Below, piece after piece: positions 15,434 through 23,518 of a stretch of DNA of 37,299 bases. Origin of the DNA: JAZDIU01 sp043804635 (GTDB lineage Bacteria; Chloroflexota; Dehalococcoidia; Dehalococcoidales; UBA2162); the NCBI GenBank assembly GCA_043804635.1, contig JAZDIU010000017.1, positions 1 through 37,299 on the forward strand, read 5' to 3'. The notes beneath the pieces are model-generated. The model saw only the letters and a program-made list of their open reading frames with translations. It searched no databases and was not told where the DNA came from. A program made the position numbers and the translations under genes. The number at the start of each line of letters is the position of its first letter. Positions within the stretch are counted from its first letter, which is position 1.

Positions 15434-15768
15434 TTGCCCAATTCTTTGAGTACCTTAACAACTCGCCAAGTTTCGGCGCTGACTTGGGTGCCGCCCATTA
15501 CTACGGCTACTGACGCTGCTTCCAAAACCTCAACTTTGGTAGCGCCGGCCTCTATGGCGTCTCTAGTTTGACCTATAATACATCGGGTGCACCCCGACTG
15601 CAGCCCGAGTGCCAATGCGATTAATCTCTTAGTCTTATGGCTAAGGGCACCGTCTTTATATACCTCTTTACGGAAGGAAGTATAAGATGCCATTTCTTTG
15701 GGTAATTCCTTGTCGAAATCATCCCGGTCTTTTCCGGTCTCATCGTAATAAGCAAGCTGACTCTCCAT
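15427..15768 (-). CDS. Carboxymuconolactone decarboxylase/AhpD-family protein
   Basis: From ATG 15768 (GGAGG nine bases ahead) this is a 113-residue protein. It is the all-helical AhpD-like fold: SFRKEVYKDGALSHKTKRLI then ALALGLQSGCTRCIIGQTRD. The redox-type CxxC is present (C60-T-R-C63), but the usual following His of CxxCxxxH is Q67. AhpD members act as thiol-disulfide proteins or enzymes; the missing His makes peroxidase activity less certain. It is the first gene of a two-gene unit with the MFS transporter. A start 11 codons upstream (15801) would place the ribosome site inside the coding sequence. Confidence 0.85.
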   Translation of the reverse strand: MESQLAYYDETGKDRDDFDKELPKEMASYTSFRKEVYKDGALSHKTKRLIALALGLQSGCTRCIIGQTRDAIEAGATKVEVLEAASVAVVMGGTQVSAETWRVVKVLKELGKW

Positions 15769-15920
15769 GTGTTTGTACCTCCTTCCTTTTGCTGGTGTCA
15801 TGGCTCAAATTATACAGGGTTTGTCCAGTAATGCCTATGGGTATTTCACATTGTTTTCAGGCGAGAGAATCGTATATAATGTGCTCTGGCAACAAACGTA
15901 TCACAATTTGAAGGATAGCA

Positions 15921-16784
15921 ATGGCACTATACTCTCAATACAAGTCAGAAAAAGCCCGTGAAAAAGCATTTGCATCCCACGATTTCACCCTATCAAAATG
16001 GCCAGTACCCTACGAAACACGTTTCGTGGAGACAAGTCTTGGCTCTACTCATATGATGACTTATGGACCCGCTGATGCTCCTCCGCTAGTCTTAATTCAC
16101 GGCCATGGAAGCAATGCGACGATGTGGTATCCCCTTGCCAACCCTCTGGCTAAGTATTATCGGGTTTATGCCTTGGATACAATCGGCGACCTGGGTAAAA
16201 GTGCCGGTATAAAGCTTAGATTTAGTGCCGATGACTATTCGAACTGGCTGAATGAGGTATTCGAAAAGCTCGGTATTAACAGTGCGAGGGTTGCCGGCAT
16301 ATCCGAGGGGGGTTGGATAGCTTTTCATTTTGGTCTAGCTTTTCCAAAGCGCGTGGATCGCTTAGCGCTTCTAGCACCGGGGTCGCTACAGAGGATTCGT
16401 GCAAGAATGATGCTTCCCGGCACATTGGCTATGTTCTTCCCTAAAGCAATCGCAATTCGTAGTCTATTCCGTTACATTGCCGCTCAGAAGGCTCCTATCA
16501 TGCCTGATTGGGCGATGGACGATTTGATACTTAGATGGCAGGTGGCACGAGCAAAGTTCCTCAGGCTACCAGTCATCAAAGATGATGAACTGTCCGCGCT
16601 AGAAGTTCCGACACTGATACTTCTCGGAAGCAACGACCCCATATACGATGCTGAGAAAGCCGCTTCCCGGGTACACTCGGTAGCACCGAAAATTAAAGTA
16701 GAAATCATTCCAAATGCCGGTCATATATTCACCACTCAGCATCCGGAAGTTACAAGCAAAGCTCTTATTAATTTCTTCGCTTAA
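15921..16784 (+). CDS. Alpha/beta hydrolase
   Basis: A 287-residue alpha/beta-hydrolase fold protein with ribosome site AAGGA before ATG 15921. The oxyanion motif is HGHGSNATMW (60-69), the nucleophile elbow is G126-I-S128-E-G, the acid is D239 (LLGSNDPIY) and the base is H268 (PNAGHIF), so the catalytic triad is complete. It resembles the carboxylesterase or C-C bond hydrolase group with a short helical lid (about 155-225). There is no signal peptide, so it should act in the cytoplasm. It is divergent from the AhpD-like/MFS pair, with a 150-base gap. The substrate is unknown. Confidence 0.92.
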   Translation: MALYSQYKSEKAREKAFASHDFTLSKWPVPYETRFVETSLGSTHMMTYGPADAPPLVLIHGHGSNATMWYPLANPLAKYYRVYALDTIGDLGKSAGIKLRFSADDYSNWLNEVFEKLGINSARVAGISEGGWIAFHFGLAFPKRVDRLALLAPGSLQRIRARMMLPGTLAMFFPKAIAIRSLFRYIAAQKAPIMPDWAMDDLILRWQVARAKFLRLPVIKDDELSALEVPTLILLGSNDPIYDAEKAASRVHSVAPKIKVEIIPNAGHIFTTQHPEVTSKALINFFA

Positions 16785-16854
16785 CCCATTTAATGCTTTA
16801 CCCAAGGTCTAGAATTTACCTACCAGGGTTGAACGTAGAAAAGGAGGTAATCGT

Positions 16855-17289
16855 ATGAAATGGGTAACTCGTTCACACGTTCACGTCGACCGCGTTGCTT
16901 GCCCGTGGCTCATCAAAAGATTTATCGATAACAAGGCGGAGTTCCTGTTTGTTCCGGCAAGTCAAGTTAAAAAGGTGGCCAGTGAAACCGGTGCTATTCC
17001 TTTGGATACGCCTGATGTCGAATTAGGTCATAGCGAGGGTCGCTGTTCTTTTGAGTCTATTATACTCAAATACGAGTTAAAAGATGCGGCTCTGGTACGA
17101 CTAGCCAAAATAGTTCACTCTGCCGACGTTGCGGCTGATATCGATAAGGAACCGATAGCCCGCGGGTTAGAAGCGATTGCCGTCGGTTTTGGTCTGCGGT
17201 ATCCCGATGACGAAGAAAACATTTCGCACCAGTTTGAAGTTTATGATGCGCTGTATGCCTGGTGCCGGCTGCAGGTGATAAAAGCTTAA
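16855..17289 (+). CDS. ChrB C-terminal-like (chromate resistance associated) protein
   Basis: A 144-residue protein with a strong ribosome site (AAAGGAGGTAATC before ATG 16855). The N terminus WVTRSHVHVDRVACPWLIKR and the later segments FLFVPASQV, ELGHSEGRCSFE and GLRYPDDEE match the ChrB C-terminal domain family. ChrB in Proteobacteria has an N-terminal regulatory part and works with the chromate transporter ChrA; here only the C-terminal domain exists and no chrA is near. In many anaerobes this single-domain form occurs outside chromate loci, so the name is by homology only. Candidate metal-binding residues are H8, H10, C17 and H29-like positions. It follows the hydrolase by 70 bases. Confidence 0.85.
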   Translation: MKWVTRSHVHVDRVACPWLIKRFIDNKAEFLFVPASQVKKVASETGAIPLDTPDVELGHSEGRCSFESIILKYELKDAALVRLAKIVHSADVAADIDKEPIARGLEAIAVGFGLRYPDDEENISHQFEVYDALYAWCRLQVIKA

Positions 17290-17389
17290 TAGGTGCGGAT
17301 AGCCTATCCGGCAAAGAAAAATTTAACCGAACGTCTCGAACCAATTGCTGGTGAAATTCGATAACTTCACTATTTTAACATTATGACGG

Positions 17390-18082
17390 CTACCAAAAGA
17401 CGATTATAACGGCCATCAACACAAGAAGTGCGGCACCAATCTTTGGGATGTATTTTTCATAGCGCGCCAATCTGGCCTGAAATTGTTTATAGACTAAGAC
17501 ACCAATTATAGTCGCTGCGATAAGACCCAGTAAAACCATAACATCGTATGATACCATAAGTACCCAAGCGTTAAGACCGCCAGCTACCAAGGCAAGCAGG
17601 GCGATTTCCTCCTCATGGGCAAAGCCGAGGACGAAAGCAAAGGATGCCAAGCCTAAAAGGCTCAGCGCAACCGCCAATTTGTGTCTATGCTTATGTGTAT
17701 GTCGGCCTTGCCCCGGGTGTTCATGTTCGTGCTCATGCTGGATTTCTGGCGTATCTGGATGATTATGGCCATGCTGGCTTTCAAGGTTGTCTACCTTTTC
17801 CCGGTACATCTTGAAGGCTATGCCCAGTAATAAAGCCGCTGCAACATACTTTAGCCACGGAGCCTCAAAATTCAGCCATCTTTGCAAAAGAACATAGGCG
17901 ATAACTACAGCGATCGATGAAACGAGATGACCGATTCCGATAACAAACGAGCTAAGAGTTGCATTGGCAATAGCATTTCTTTTACTCATGGAATATAGCA
18001 CTGCCACCGGCCAGCCATGTCCCGGTTCAAAACCATGCAAAAGCCCTAACATCGCCACACCAAAGTATGCTGGATTAAGCAC
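17390..18082 (-). CDS. Nickel/cobalt transporter family protein
   Basis: A 230-residue membrane protein with about six helices. The N terminus has LLHGFEPGHGWPVAVL, close to the HX4DH-like motif of NiCoT/RcnA transporters. A cytoplasmic or periplasmic loop (about 103-135) is extremely His-rich, with HGHNH, HEHEHEH and HTHKHRHK. Later segments with VLGFAHEEE resemble the second conserved His/Glu motif. The His-rich loop is typical of metal sensing or binding in RcnA-like efflux proteins; direction of transport is not settled by sequence. It starts with GTG 18082, with GGAG six bases ahead. Its promoter carries a dyad at the transcript start (18096-18112), suggesting metal-dependent control. 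Confidence 0.88.
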   Translation of the reverse strand: MLNPAYFGVAMLGLLHGFEPGHGWPVAVLYSMSKRNAIANATLSSFVIGIGHLVSSIAVVIAYVLLQRWLNFEAPWLKYVAAALLLGIAFKMYREKVDNLESQHGHNHPDTPEIQHEHEHEHPGQGRHTHKHRHKLAVALSLLGLASFAFVLGFAHEEEIALLALVAGGLNAWVLMVSYDVMVLLGLIAATIIGVLVYKQFQARLARYEKYIPKIGAALLVLMAVIIVFW

Positions 18083-18095
18083 TCCTCACTCCAAT

Positions 18096-18148
18096 GGCAA
18101 ATTTTGTTTGCCCTTATAAATCTTACACCGAGGAATACATGCGGGCAA
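18096..18148 (-). promoter_or_regulatory. Promoter with dyad for the Ni/Co transporter
   Basis: Minus strand: -35 TTGCCC (18143-18148), 17-base spacer, -10 TAAGAT (18120-18125). Immediately downstream lies GGCAAA-ttttg-TTTGCC (18096-18112), a six-bp inverted repeat over the expected transcript start (about 18113), a candidate operator for a metal-responsive repressor. Confidence 0.6.
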
Positions 18149-18155
18149 CAATAAC

Positions 18156-18175
18156 AAAACGGGAACCAGCGTTTT
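18156..18175 (-). terminator. Weak terminator behind the anti-sigma-like gene
   Basis: On the minus strand AAAACG and CGTTTT pair around an eight-base loop, followed by GTTATTGTT. It lies 30 bases after the anti-sigma-like stop. Weak by stem length. Confidence 0.35.
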
Positions 18176-18205
18176 CTACTCAATAAGTTGGAGAATAGCT
18201 AGACA

Positions 18206-19720
18206 TTAATGGTTGTTCATGCGGTTCGTGGAAGACAGTGCATTGACTTCGCTAGTAGCTGTAGTATTCGGCCGGACTGGTTCAGTCTGAGGAACTACTT
18301 TTACCCCGCTTTCAATATCGATGATAATTTCCCTGGCATAGATAGTGTTGTCTTTTTTAACCAGGCCGTTCGCTTTAATATCTTTACCTATCAATGAGGT
18401 TAGCTCCCGCGCCGTAACTTCTTTGCCATCCGTGGTGCTTATTTTTGCATTGCTTATATTGAGGCTGATGCGGGCACCGGCGACATTGACTGTGATGACC
18501 TGTTTACTTGTGTCGACTGCCGCCAGCTTGCCTTCGAGTCTGGCTTCCTTTGTCTCTACTCTAGCCTTATTCACATTGGTTACAGAGAGTGCACCGTCAC
18601 GGGTTTGGGCTTGAACCTCGACTTTTTCGCCGGCAGCCGGTGTTGGTTTATTCGACGGAGCCTCGACAGTTACATCGCTGACGTTCCAGGTTTTACCAGT
18701 TGGGTCGGTGCCCTTAAAGACACCTTCGATTTTAACGTCTTTCTGAACGTTCTTTTCCACTTCCATCCTGATGATATAGGTCTCATTATTCCGCCTGAGC
18801 CCTTCTATTCTTACGCCGGAGCCAATGGGTGGAATTTCTCCGGAGTAACGCACGTTCGATAAAACTAGTCCGCCGATTTTCCATGTTTGGCCCTCGATGC
18901 TCAGCAATATCCCGCTGATTTTGAATTGCCCCCGCTCAAGATTCTGGTCGCGGGCAGAAGGATTAGTCTTCAAGAAAGCCGAATTGCTATATGCCGCCTG
19001 GGCAATCAGGCTTGTCCGCTGGACTGTGGTCATCGCTTTCTGTATTTGCTCGCGCTCGGTTACGCGGCTGGAGGCGACGAGCGGCTGCAGGACGGCCTGC
19101 TGTTCGACGGTAGATTCAGCCAGTCGACTTAAGAAGGCGCTGGTATCGTTACCGGATGTTTTTTCAATCTCGCGGAGAGCAGCATCGGTCTGTGCCGGCA
19201 GAGTGGCTAAGCCGGAGACATTTATGGTGCGGTTTGTACTCGCCTGGATGGCAACCTCTTCGACACGGCGTTGGGCTAGTTTCAGGTGCAAATAAGCCTT
19301 ATCCTCCGGATTTACCGTTGCCGCCATCTGCAGTTTTTCAGTGCCTATTTTTACCGGATAGAGCGTCTCCCCGGGTAAACTACTTTGAGCCGCATAAACG
19401 CCGGTGCCGCCGGTCGCCAGGATGATGAAAGCCAATAAGGCGATAGCTACCGCCCTGAAGGACAACGCCGGGACAGACCATCGGTGTGGCATTTCTTTCC
19501 TGACTGCCGGTTCCATTACATCGAGCAGGTGATTCCGGAGACGGTTTCGAAACTCCGGCGAGGGCGTAACCTTCGGCGGTTGAATGCTGAGGGCTACTTC
19601 CAGCAACGGTTTCAACTCATTACGAAGCTGTGGATAACGTGCCAGGCACTGTTCGACCGTACTCCGTCCGCTCAGCACTTCATCGATACAACTGGCTAAT
19701 ATTTCTTCTTTCCGGTTCAT
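18206..19720 (-). CDS. Anti-sigma-factor-like protein with DUF5667 and DUF5666 domains
   Basis: A 504-residue protein. The N-terminal ~70 residues (MNRKEEILASCIDEVLSG, CLARYPQLRNELKPLLEVAL) are cytoplasmic and typical of ECF-partner proteins. One membrane helix follows (about 87-112, ending YAAQSSLPGETLYPVKIGTE), leading into a DUF5667 region rich in LAQRRVEEV repeats (about 117-255). The outer part has three DUF5666-like beta-barrel repeats (starting near FKISGILLSI, VKIEGVFKGT and ARLEGKLAAV). It overlaps the ECF sigma gene by four bases (ATGA), so the pair is coupled. By analogy it holds the sigma factor at the membrane until an extracytoplasmic signal releases it. Confidence 0.88.
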   Translation of the reverse strand: MNRKEEILASCIDEVLSGRSTVEQCLARYPQLRNELKPLLEVALSIQPPKVTPSPEFRNRLRNHLLDVMEPAVRKEMPHRWSVPALSFRAVAIALLAFIILATGGTGVYAAQSSLPGETLYPVKIGTEKLQMAATVNPEDKAYLHLKLAQRRVEEVAIQASTNRTINVSGLATLPAQTDAALREIEKTSGNDTSAFLSRLAESTVEQQAVLQPLVASSRVTEREQIQKAMTTVQRTSLIAQAAYSNSAFLKTNPSARDQNLERGQFKISGILLSIEGQTWKIGGLVLSNVRYSGEIPPIGSGVRIEGLRRNNETYIIRMEVEKNVQKDVKIEGVFKGTDPTGKTWNVSDVTVEAPSNKPTPAAGEKVEVQAQTRDGALSVTNVNKARVETKEARLEGKLAAVDTSKQVITVNVAGARISLNISNAKISTTDGKEVTARELTSLIGKDIKANGLVKKDNTIYAREIIIDIESGVKVVPQTEPVRPNTTATSEVNALSSTNRMNNH

Positions 19721-20265
19721 TTTCTGTCTTTCTCCAGAATCTGTCTTAAGTCCTTGAGAGCACGGAACTGGAGGACTCTAATGGCAACTTCGCTCTTGTT
19801 CAGGGCTTTAGCTATTTCTTCATAACTCATATCACTAATAAAACGCATATGGATGACTTTTTGTTTCTCTCCCTTAAGTTTTAGTATGGCTTCTCTGACA
19901 TAATCCCGGGTAAAATTCGTTTCGATGATGGTTTCGGGATTATCGTTTTTTTCGGAGGGCGGGTCTGTTTCAGGAAATGGAACGAACTTCTTGGTCGAGC
20001 GGTAATGACTGGCGATTAGATTGCGGGCGATGGTGATCAACCAGGAAACAAAAGGTGCCCCGGTTACTTTGTATCTATCGATGGAACGCCACGCCCTGAC
20101 AAACACTTCCTGTGTAATGTCTTCGGCATCGGCCTGGCTGGGCAGCCAGTAATAGACATATTTGTAGACGTGGTCGAGGTGCCGTTCGTAAAGACCGGTA
20201 AAGGCGGTCTTATCCCGCTTGACCGCACGCTGTAGTAGAAGTGTTTCTGGATTGGGAGACTGCAT
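19717..20265 (-). CDS. ECF-type RNA polymerase sigma factor
   Basis: From ATG 20265 the protein has 182 residues. Region 2 is seen in LYERHLDHVYKYVYYWLPSQ and ADAEDITQEVFVRAWRSI; region 4 in LKGEKQKVIHMRFISDMSYE followed by EIAKALNKSEVAIRVLQFRA, an HTH with the -35-binding helix. The linker of about 25 residues between is acidic and Pro-rich (PFPETDPPSEKND). The downstream gene, which overlaps by four bases, encodes its likely membrane anti-sigma partner. The ribosome site is weak. No clear ECF-type autoregulatory promoter was identified upstream. Confidence 0.93.
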   Translation of the reverse strand: MQSPNPETLLLQRAVKRDKTAFTGLYERHLDHVYKYVYYWLPSQADAEDITQEVFVRAWRSIDRYKVTGAPFVSWLITIARNLIASHYRSTKKFVPFPETDPPSEKNDNPETIIETNFTRDYVREAILKLKGEKQKVIHMRFISDMSYEEIAKALNKSEVAIRVLQFRALKDLRQILEKDRK

Positions 20266-20376
20266 TTCCAAAGCCGGACACCCGATTCCTGGATTTGTTT
20301 CTATTTAAGTATGCCCTGCGTATTGGTAATTTTGCAAATTTTGGATTGGAGAACAAACTGAAACTGTCTTTGCGAG

Positions 20377-20407
20377 CCCCGATTTATCGGGGCGTGGTAA
20401 TGACAGT
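20377..20407. repeat. CCCCGAT..ATCGGGG hairpin repeat in intergenic region
   Basis: Seven-bp arms CCCCGAT (20377-20383) and ATCGGGG (20386-20392), followed by CGTGGTAATGACAG, like the element at 6729. The rest of 20266-20586 has no gene; a second looser hairpin (GTCCCAC 20436-20442 with GTGGGAC 20459-20465) follows. Confidence 0.5.
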
Positions 20408-20586
20408 AGAGGTGGGTTCAGGGTAAACGCGTATGGTCCCACAAGGACATTGAAGAAAGTGGGACTCGCAATGCCCTTCGACATGGTCAGGGAGAGTGGT
20501 TTTTAGTTTGGTAATTGGTTATTGAATACTGTAATTTGTTTGGTGTTTGTATCTTGATTATTGGTTATTAACACGGTTTCGGATTT

Positions 20587-20853
20587 TTACTTGAGTTTCC
20601 CCTGTCCCATAAAATGATAGTGGAACATTGCCGGGAAGCCGCTGACGGCGCGGTTAATCCTTTTTTTGAGAAAGCACATTCCCTTGCGCCCGTGTTCCAT
20701 CTCAATTACGTAGCAATCCTGCTCGTTAACCGGTTTATTAACGGCGAGAACTAGCTCACCCCACCATTTTTCTGCTTCGTCCGATATGAGCTGATAGCGA
20801 ACACCTTCCACCAGTTGACCGTCATTGGACTTATAGAGTTTGCCTTTATTCAT
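20587..20853 (-). CDS. Small conserved-looking protein of unknown function
   Basis: An 88-residue protein beginning MNKGKLYKSNDGQLVEGVRY and containing WWGELVLA, CYVIEMEHGRKGMCFLKKR and FHYHFMGQGKLK. It is mostly beta with basic residues, without membrane segments. Similar layouts occur in small RNA- or nucleotide-binding barrels, but I recognise no family. Two Cys (C47, C60) and the HYH motif near the end might bind metal. It lies 42 bases after proB in the same direction and probably shares its transcript. Ribosome site before ATG 20853 is weak. Confidence 0.6.
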   Translation of the reverse strand: MNKGKLYKSNDGQLVEGVRYQLISDEAEKWWGELVLAVNKPVNEQDCYVIEMEHGRKGMCFLKKRINRAVSGFPAMFHYHFMGQGKLK

Positions 20854-20895
20854 TTACACCTGCCTGTCTAAGCTACCAGCTCCAAGATTTATATT

Positions 20896-22029
20896 CTATA
20901 ATACCACCAAGTTGTTGCGATGCACCACTTCCGAACCAAAATCATAGCCAAGGAGCTGTGCGATATTCCTGGATTGGGTTCCTTTAATGGCAGCGATATC
21001 CGCCGAACTATAGTTTGTGATGCCGCAGCCTAATCGGGAACCATCGATGTCGTAGATATCGACGATATCGCCACGCTGGAAATCGCCTTCGATTTCAATA
21101 ATACCGGCCGCCAGCAGGCTGCGGTTTTGCTTTTTCAGCGCGAGAGCGGCTCCTGAATCGACTATCAGCTTACCCCTCGTGCCGAGTCCGCTCAACATCC
21201 AGCGCTGGCGACTCTCCAGGTTGCTGCTGGCGGGCAAGAAATGCGTGCCGATTTTTTCTCCGGCCGCCGTTCTGGTGATAACGTCCGGCTCACGGCCATC
21301 GGCGATGACCACGGTAACGCCGCAGGCAGTCGCCAGTTTGGCGGCTTCTACCTTGGTTATCATACCTCCGGTCCCAAGGTTTCCAGCCGTGTCCCCGACC
21401 ATTTTCTCGACTTCTGATGTGATGGAATTCACCTCGGGGATGAGGCGGGCATCGGGGTGACGGTGGGGGTCGGCGGTATAGAGTCCGGCAATGTCGCTCA
21501 GTATTAGCAGGAGGTCGGCATCGACGAGGTTAGCGACCATCGCCGATAAATTATCGTTATCGCCGAATTTAGCCTCGTGAAGCTCATCCACCGCCACAAC
21601 ATCGTTTTCATTGACAATGCCGACTACCTTAAGCTCCATTAAAGCCAGCAACGTATTGCGGGCGTTCAAATAGCCGGCGCGGTCGCTGAGGTCGGCTTTA
21701 GTCAAGAGTGCCTGGGCGACGGCAATATCGTGCCGGGAGAATAACTGCTCGTAGACATTCATCAAGCGGCTTTGCCCGACGGATGCCAGCACCTGCTTGT
21801 AAGGGATGCCCTTTATCTTTCGGGTCAGTCCCAGTTTATGCCGTCCGGCGGCGATAGCTCCGGAGGAGACAATCACTATTTCCCCACCCTGGTGCTGCAG
21901 ATAAGCTACCTGATTTACCAGGCTGGACATTATATTCAGGTCTAGCTGATTACTGCCGCCGGTGAGCAAGCCCGTGCCGAATTTGGCTACAATCCGCCGG
22001 TATGAGAGCGACCCGGATTTCCTATCCAT
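20896..22029 (-). CDS. proB: Glutamate 5-kinase
   Basis: A 377-residue enzyme that phosphorylates glutamate at the gamma position, the first step of proline synthesis. The amino-acid-kinase domain is complete: RRIVAKFGTGLLTGG with the active-site Lys, VSSGAIAAGRHKLG, NARNTLLALM, VNENDVVAVDEL.FGDNDNLSA and GTGGMITKVEAAKLATACG. The C-terminal PUA domain spans about 285-377, the full-length form. No proA is near, so the next enzyme must be elsewhere. ATG 22029 is only 10 bases from a strong -10 box and has no ribosome site, so the mRNA appears leaderless. No other in-frame start lies before the first kinase motif. Confidence 0.97.
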   Translation of the reverse strand: MDRKSGSLSYRRIVAKFGTGLLTGGSNQLDLNIMSSLVNQVAYLQHQGGEIVIVSSGAIAAGRHKLGLTRKIKGIPYKQVLASVGQSRLMNVYEQLFSRHDIAVAQALLTKADLSDRAGYLNARNTLLALMELKVVGIVNENDVVAVDELHEAKFGDNDNLSAMVANLVDADLLLILSDIAGLYTADPHRHPDARLIPEVNSITSEVEKMVGDTAGNLGTGGMITKVEAAKLATACGVTVVIADGREPDVITRTAAGEKIGTHFLPASSNLESRQRWMLSGLGTRGKLIVDSGAALALKKQNRSLLAAGIIEIEGDFQRGDIVDIYDIDGSRLGCGITNYSSADIAAIKGTQSRNIAQLLGYDFGSEVVHRNNLVVL

Positions 22030-22038
22030 TAGCGCTAC

Positions 22039-22067
22039 ATTATAACAAGGGAGGAAGAGTGAGACAA
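22039..22067 (-). promoter_or_regulatory. proB promoter giving a leaderless transcript
   Basis: Minus strand: -35 TTGTCT (22062-22067), 17-base spacer, -10 TATAAT (22039-22044). Transcription is expected to start near 22032, about three bases before the proB ATG at 22029. Confidence 0.7.
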
Positions 22068-22180
22068 CACTATGATTGTCATTGCGAGACTATTCCGCCG
22101 TTCACCCTAAGCCTAGCAAATGACAGAGTAGGATTAAGTCTCGAATTGTCTTTTTCTTTAACTCATACTATATTTATCTT

Positions 22181-22871
22181 ATGAAAGCGAATAAGAACAA
22201 ATTAATACTTACTATTTTCTTTTTGCTTTTTCCATTTTCACAATTCGTTTTTATCTTTACCCTTATTATCCTAAAGACCATGTAACTATAAATGTAATCT
22301 TCGGCCTATTGATTTTGCCTCTTGTTATCCTTATTTGGGTTGATAACTTACGTCGTAAAGTATACAAGTTCACTCTAATCGACCTTATATCTATTAAAAG
22401 ATATTATTTTTTCTTTTTTGCATTCTATTATCAATAATATTCCTCAACTATTATAATCTTAGTTCTCGTTTAGAGGACAATATATTGCCGGATAAATTAC
22501 AATTTAACGTTATTGAAATAAGTGCTATTCTCGGGGGTTTATTACTGGCTGCAGCAAGCATCGGCAATGTTGGCAATAGGGTTATTAACCGAAATACTCG
22601 AAAGAGGTTCTTGCTTGTTTCGATCGAACTTATCAAGGCTACGGTACTGCTATTGTTTTTTACATCACTCACATATTGGGCTTATAAAGACGGCAATCCA
22701 ATTCTGTTTTCTTGGGATTTCTCAAGTTCTGCCAATATTCTACGTGGCACTTCCTTGATAATCTCGTTATTTTGTTTCTTCGTTGGCCATCCTCTATTTT
22801 TGATGGGTATTATTGACCTTATGGCCACTTTTTATTCACTAGCCCGCCCTTTAAGTAATCGAAAGAAATAA
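22181..22871 (+). pseudogene. Broken AT-rich membrane protein gene
   Basis: Three consecutive reading frames on the plus strand fit together as one membrane protein. ATG 22181 begins MKANKNKLILTIFFLLFPFS in the first frame; near 22260 a second frame takes over (SYPKDHVTINVIFGLLILPL to SIKRYYFF); near 22400, in a run of T, a third frame follows (LFCILLSIIFLNYYNLSSRL) and continues to the stop at 22869-22871 (ending ARPLSNRKK). The last part alone is open from 22398 with only a TTG start at 22485. Together the product would have about 5-6 membrane helices. Both breaks lie near homopolymer runs, so sequencing error is possible. AT content is far higher than the neighbours, suggesting transferred DNA. 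No family was recognised. Confidence 0.55.
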
Positions 22872-23020
22872 ATTAACTAGCTTGGACTTCTTAATTTAAC
22901 AACAATTGTTAAATGCCATTTTCCAATTTCTTCAACTTCACCAATTTCCTAAAATGAAGGCTTTCCGCTTGTCCCGAACTTGATACGGGAGCCAGAATCC
23001 AGAAAATCGGGAAACGTCTA

Positions 23021-23086
23021 AGAGAGGGGCAAAGACCCTCTCTTTCTTTCTTCTGCCCCCTTCCCTTTGAAAAGGGAAGGGGGCAG
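23021..23086. repeat. Two perfect hairpins in the repeat cluster
   Basis: First hairpin: AGAGAGGG (23021-23028) with CCCTCTCT (23036-23043). Second: a perfect 16-bp inverted repeat (23053-23068 with 23071-23086, starting CTGCCCCCTTCCC) around two bases. The second is the same kind as 2246-2271. They belong to a 640-base gene-free stretch (22872-23518), which also has TCCCGAAC..ACGGGA at about 22972. Confidence 0.65.
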
Positions 23087-23132
23087 GGGGATAGGTTTAT
23101 CCTAGATATTTTCTAAAAGCGACAAAACTTGC

Positions 23133-23162
23133 TTGACACTCCCAGAACATTAGTGCTAGTAT
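23133..23162 (+). promoter_or_regulatory. Promoter with SOS-like dyad, copy 2 (no gene behind it)
   Basis: -35 TTGACA (23133-23138), 18-base spacer, -10 TAGTAT (23157-23162). Upstream AAAAGCGACAAAACTTGC and the spacer element AGAACATTAGTGCT match copy 1 at 9368-9413. No open frame starts within 200 bases; a hairpin lies about 100 bases downstream. Confidence 0.6.
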
Positions 23163-23163
23163 A

Positions 23164-23291
23164 GCTATCACTTATCAGTCGTCAGTCATCAGGTTTCAGT
23201 TATCAGGATAAACAGACCGCCGTACCTTAAAAATAGAGGAAAAGACTACTACTAAGTCGCAAAACGACACGGCTAAATAGGCGTGTCGTTT
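23164..23291 (+). ncRNA. Candidate short transcript ending in a hairpin
   Basis: If the promoter at 23133-23162 is active, a transcript of about 125 bases would start near 23168 and reach a hairpin with perfect 10-bp arms AAACGACACG (23262-23271) and CGTGTCGTTT (23282-23291). There is no long T run behind the hairpin, so termination is not certain. No coding capacity was seen. An alternative reading is the remnant of a lost gene like the one at 9424. Confidence 0.3.
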
Positions 23292-23483
23292 ACTCAAGAA
23301 AAAAGATTACTTATGATGTAGCCGGAAACAATTACGCTCGGTTCAATCCTGTTTTACGCTGCTTTGTTTCAAGTTTCGGGCTATAAAGAGTGACATTCTG
23401 GAAGCGTCTGAATACTCCACATCCTCGAAGACGCTGAAGAATCTGGTGGGGTGGGATTCTGAATGTAATACCACTCCGCCCCG

Positions 23484-23511
23484 AGATTCTTCGCTACGCT
23501 CCAGAATGACA
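23484..23511. repeat. 28-base repeat, copy 1
   Basis: Starts AGATTCTTCGCTACGCTCC and ends AGAATGACA. Identical to 32491-32518 except one base (A for T). A related inverted segment GAAGAATCTGGTGG lies at about 23429, so the full element spans about 23400-23511. Confidence 0.7.
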
Positions 23512-23518
23512 TTAACAG

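Noticed and set aside
23021..23086. CRISPR-like repeat cluster
   Set aside because: The hairpins differ from each other and there is no regular repeat-spacer pattern; no cas genes.
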